From JADKBO01 sp965230345 (GTDB taxonomy: Bacteria; Bacteroidota; Bacteroidia; Chitinophagales; Saprospiraceae): 64,000 bases of DNA. The notes under the pieces were generated by a model. It searched no databases and was not told where the DNA came from. It saw only the letters and a list, made by a program, of their open reading frames with translations. The number at the start of each line of letters is the position of its first letter. The first letter of the stretch is position 1. Below, in pieces: positions 63,660 to 64,000 of the stretch. Both the position numbers and the translations under genes were made by a program. The stretch spans positions 248,001 through 312,000 of the forward strand of contig CBDDKR010000002.1 in NCBI GenBank assembly GCA_965230345.1. Reading direction: 5' to 3'.

Positions 63660-64000
63660 TTAATTTGTTCTTTTTATAAACTCTTCCAATGTCCAAGCCT
63701 TTTGCCAATGATACTCGAACAAGTCCATCAGCCCATTGGTCAAGTCTGTATGTTCGACCACCATTGAAGTAAGTAAAAACTTAGAGAGATCATTATTTCT
63801 GAGGGAGACCATTGCTACTTCCGAATCCGATAAAAGCATTTTTAGGGGCAGTTTTGTGCTTACCCTAACCTCTTCTCCAATCTCAGCATAGTACAAAACC
63901 ATACTTTTGAATTCTTCTATATGTTGTTCTTCTAACTCAAACAAAGCCTTAATCTTTACCCCTCTATTTATACAGTCCAATAGAGGTTTACTACTCTTAA
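63660..64000 (-). CDS. TrmB-like regulator, C-terminal part (gene runs off the right edge)
   Basis: The frame stays open to base 64000, so the gene starts outside. About 113 residues are visible: LLDCINRGVKIKALFE, then EEVRVSTKLPLKMLLSDSEVAMVSL, and VVEHTDLTNGLMDLFEYHWQKAWTLEEF. The pattern fits the PLD-fold sensor domain that follows the winged helix in TrmB-type regulators (control of sugar or other pathways). It precedes the Omp28-type gene by 21 bases and may be in one transcript. The HTH is not visible, so the assignment is tentative. Confidence 0.6.
   Translation of the reverse strand, partial: KSSKPLLDCINRGVKIKALFELEEQHIEEFKSMVLYYAEIGEEVRVSTKLPLKMLLSDSEVAMVSLRNNDLSKFLLTSMVVEHTDLTNGLMDLFEYHWQKAWTLEEFIKRTN

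Overview
The window is AT-rich Bacteroidota DNA. Evidence for the phylum: three secreted proteins end in type IX secretion (T9SS) sorting domains; several promoters have the Bacteroidota form TTG-N18/19-TAnnTTTG; SusC-like TonB receptors carry an N-terminal carboxypeptidase-regulatory-like domain; and there are families largely confined to this phylum (DUF6943, DUF4625, DUF7000, Omp28). HYR domains and large T9SS proteins point towards a free-living, Saprospiria- or Cytophagia-like member, but genus cannot be read from the sequence. I found no rRNA, tRNA, CRISPR array or intact insertion sequence.

1-10970 looks like the end of an integrated, probably conjugative or mobilizable element. At the left edge is a tightly packed set: the C-terminal end of a type I restriction specificity (HsdS-like) gene, a protein with a FokI-like PD-(D/E)XK nuclease domain, and a 676-residue prokaryotic Argonaute whose PIWI domain lacks at least two of the catalytic Asp residues. 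This is the best candidate for an undescribed defence system. A metal-cargo set follows, with overlapping or closely spaced genes: a Fur/Zur-type regulator, a TonB receptor, an isoprenylcysteine-methyltransferase-like membrane protein and a CDF-type transporter. Next come 1.2 kb of non-coding DNA rich in inverted repeats, a DUF6943 gene typical of Bacteroidota mobile elements, a conserved hypothetical gene and a staphylococcal-type nuclease.

11154-24776 is more ordinary chromosome: a DMT exporter; a three-gene set of NfeD/YqiJ-like protein, flotillin and a 1620-residue AAA+ 'DNA repair ATPase'; a MarR regulator with a perfect palindromic operator that is repeated before the next membrane-protein gene; a T9SS protein; a 1.1-kb stretch without genes; and a thioredoxin-like protein.

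24975-47080 holds many small metabolic and regulatory genes: an aldehyde dehydrogenase, four AraC-type regulators plus an AraC-GyrI-DUF7000 fusion, a Crp/Fnr regulator, SRPBCC and DoxX proteins, an alkyltransferase, an RND efflux operon with its likely AraC regulator, and a cell-wall glucosaminidase. Two genes (26888-27381 and 37935-38152) are frameshifted.

47266-64000 starts with a 1301-residue HYR/dockerin-like/cohesin-like T9SS protein. A zinc-type regulon (51262-57011) follows: two divergent promoter regions carry TGCAA-N5-TTGCA operators and feed a Zur-like regulator, a TonB receptor, metal-rich lipoproteins, an NTF2-like protein, an unknown protein and a MerC-type protein. The same operator type stands before the TonB receptor of the mobile element. 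After this come a lipoprotein with the pore-forming domains of cholesterol-dependent cytolysins joined to a hemopexin-like propeller, a divergent TPR/LuxR-type regulator, an Omp28-T9SS protein and a TrmB-like fragment cut by the right edge.
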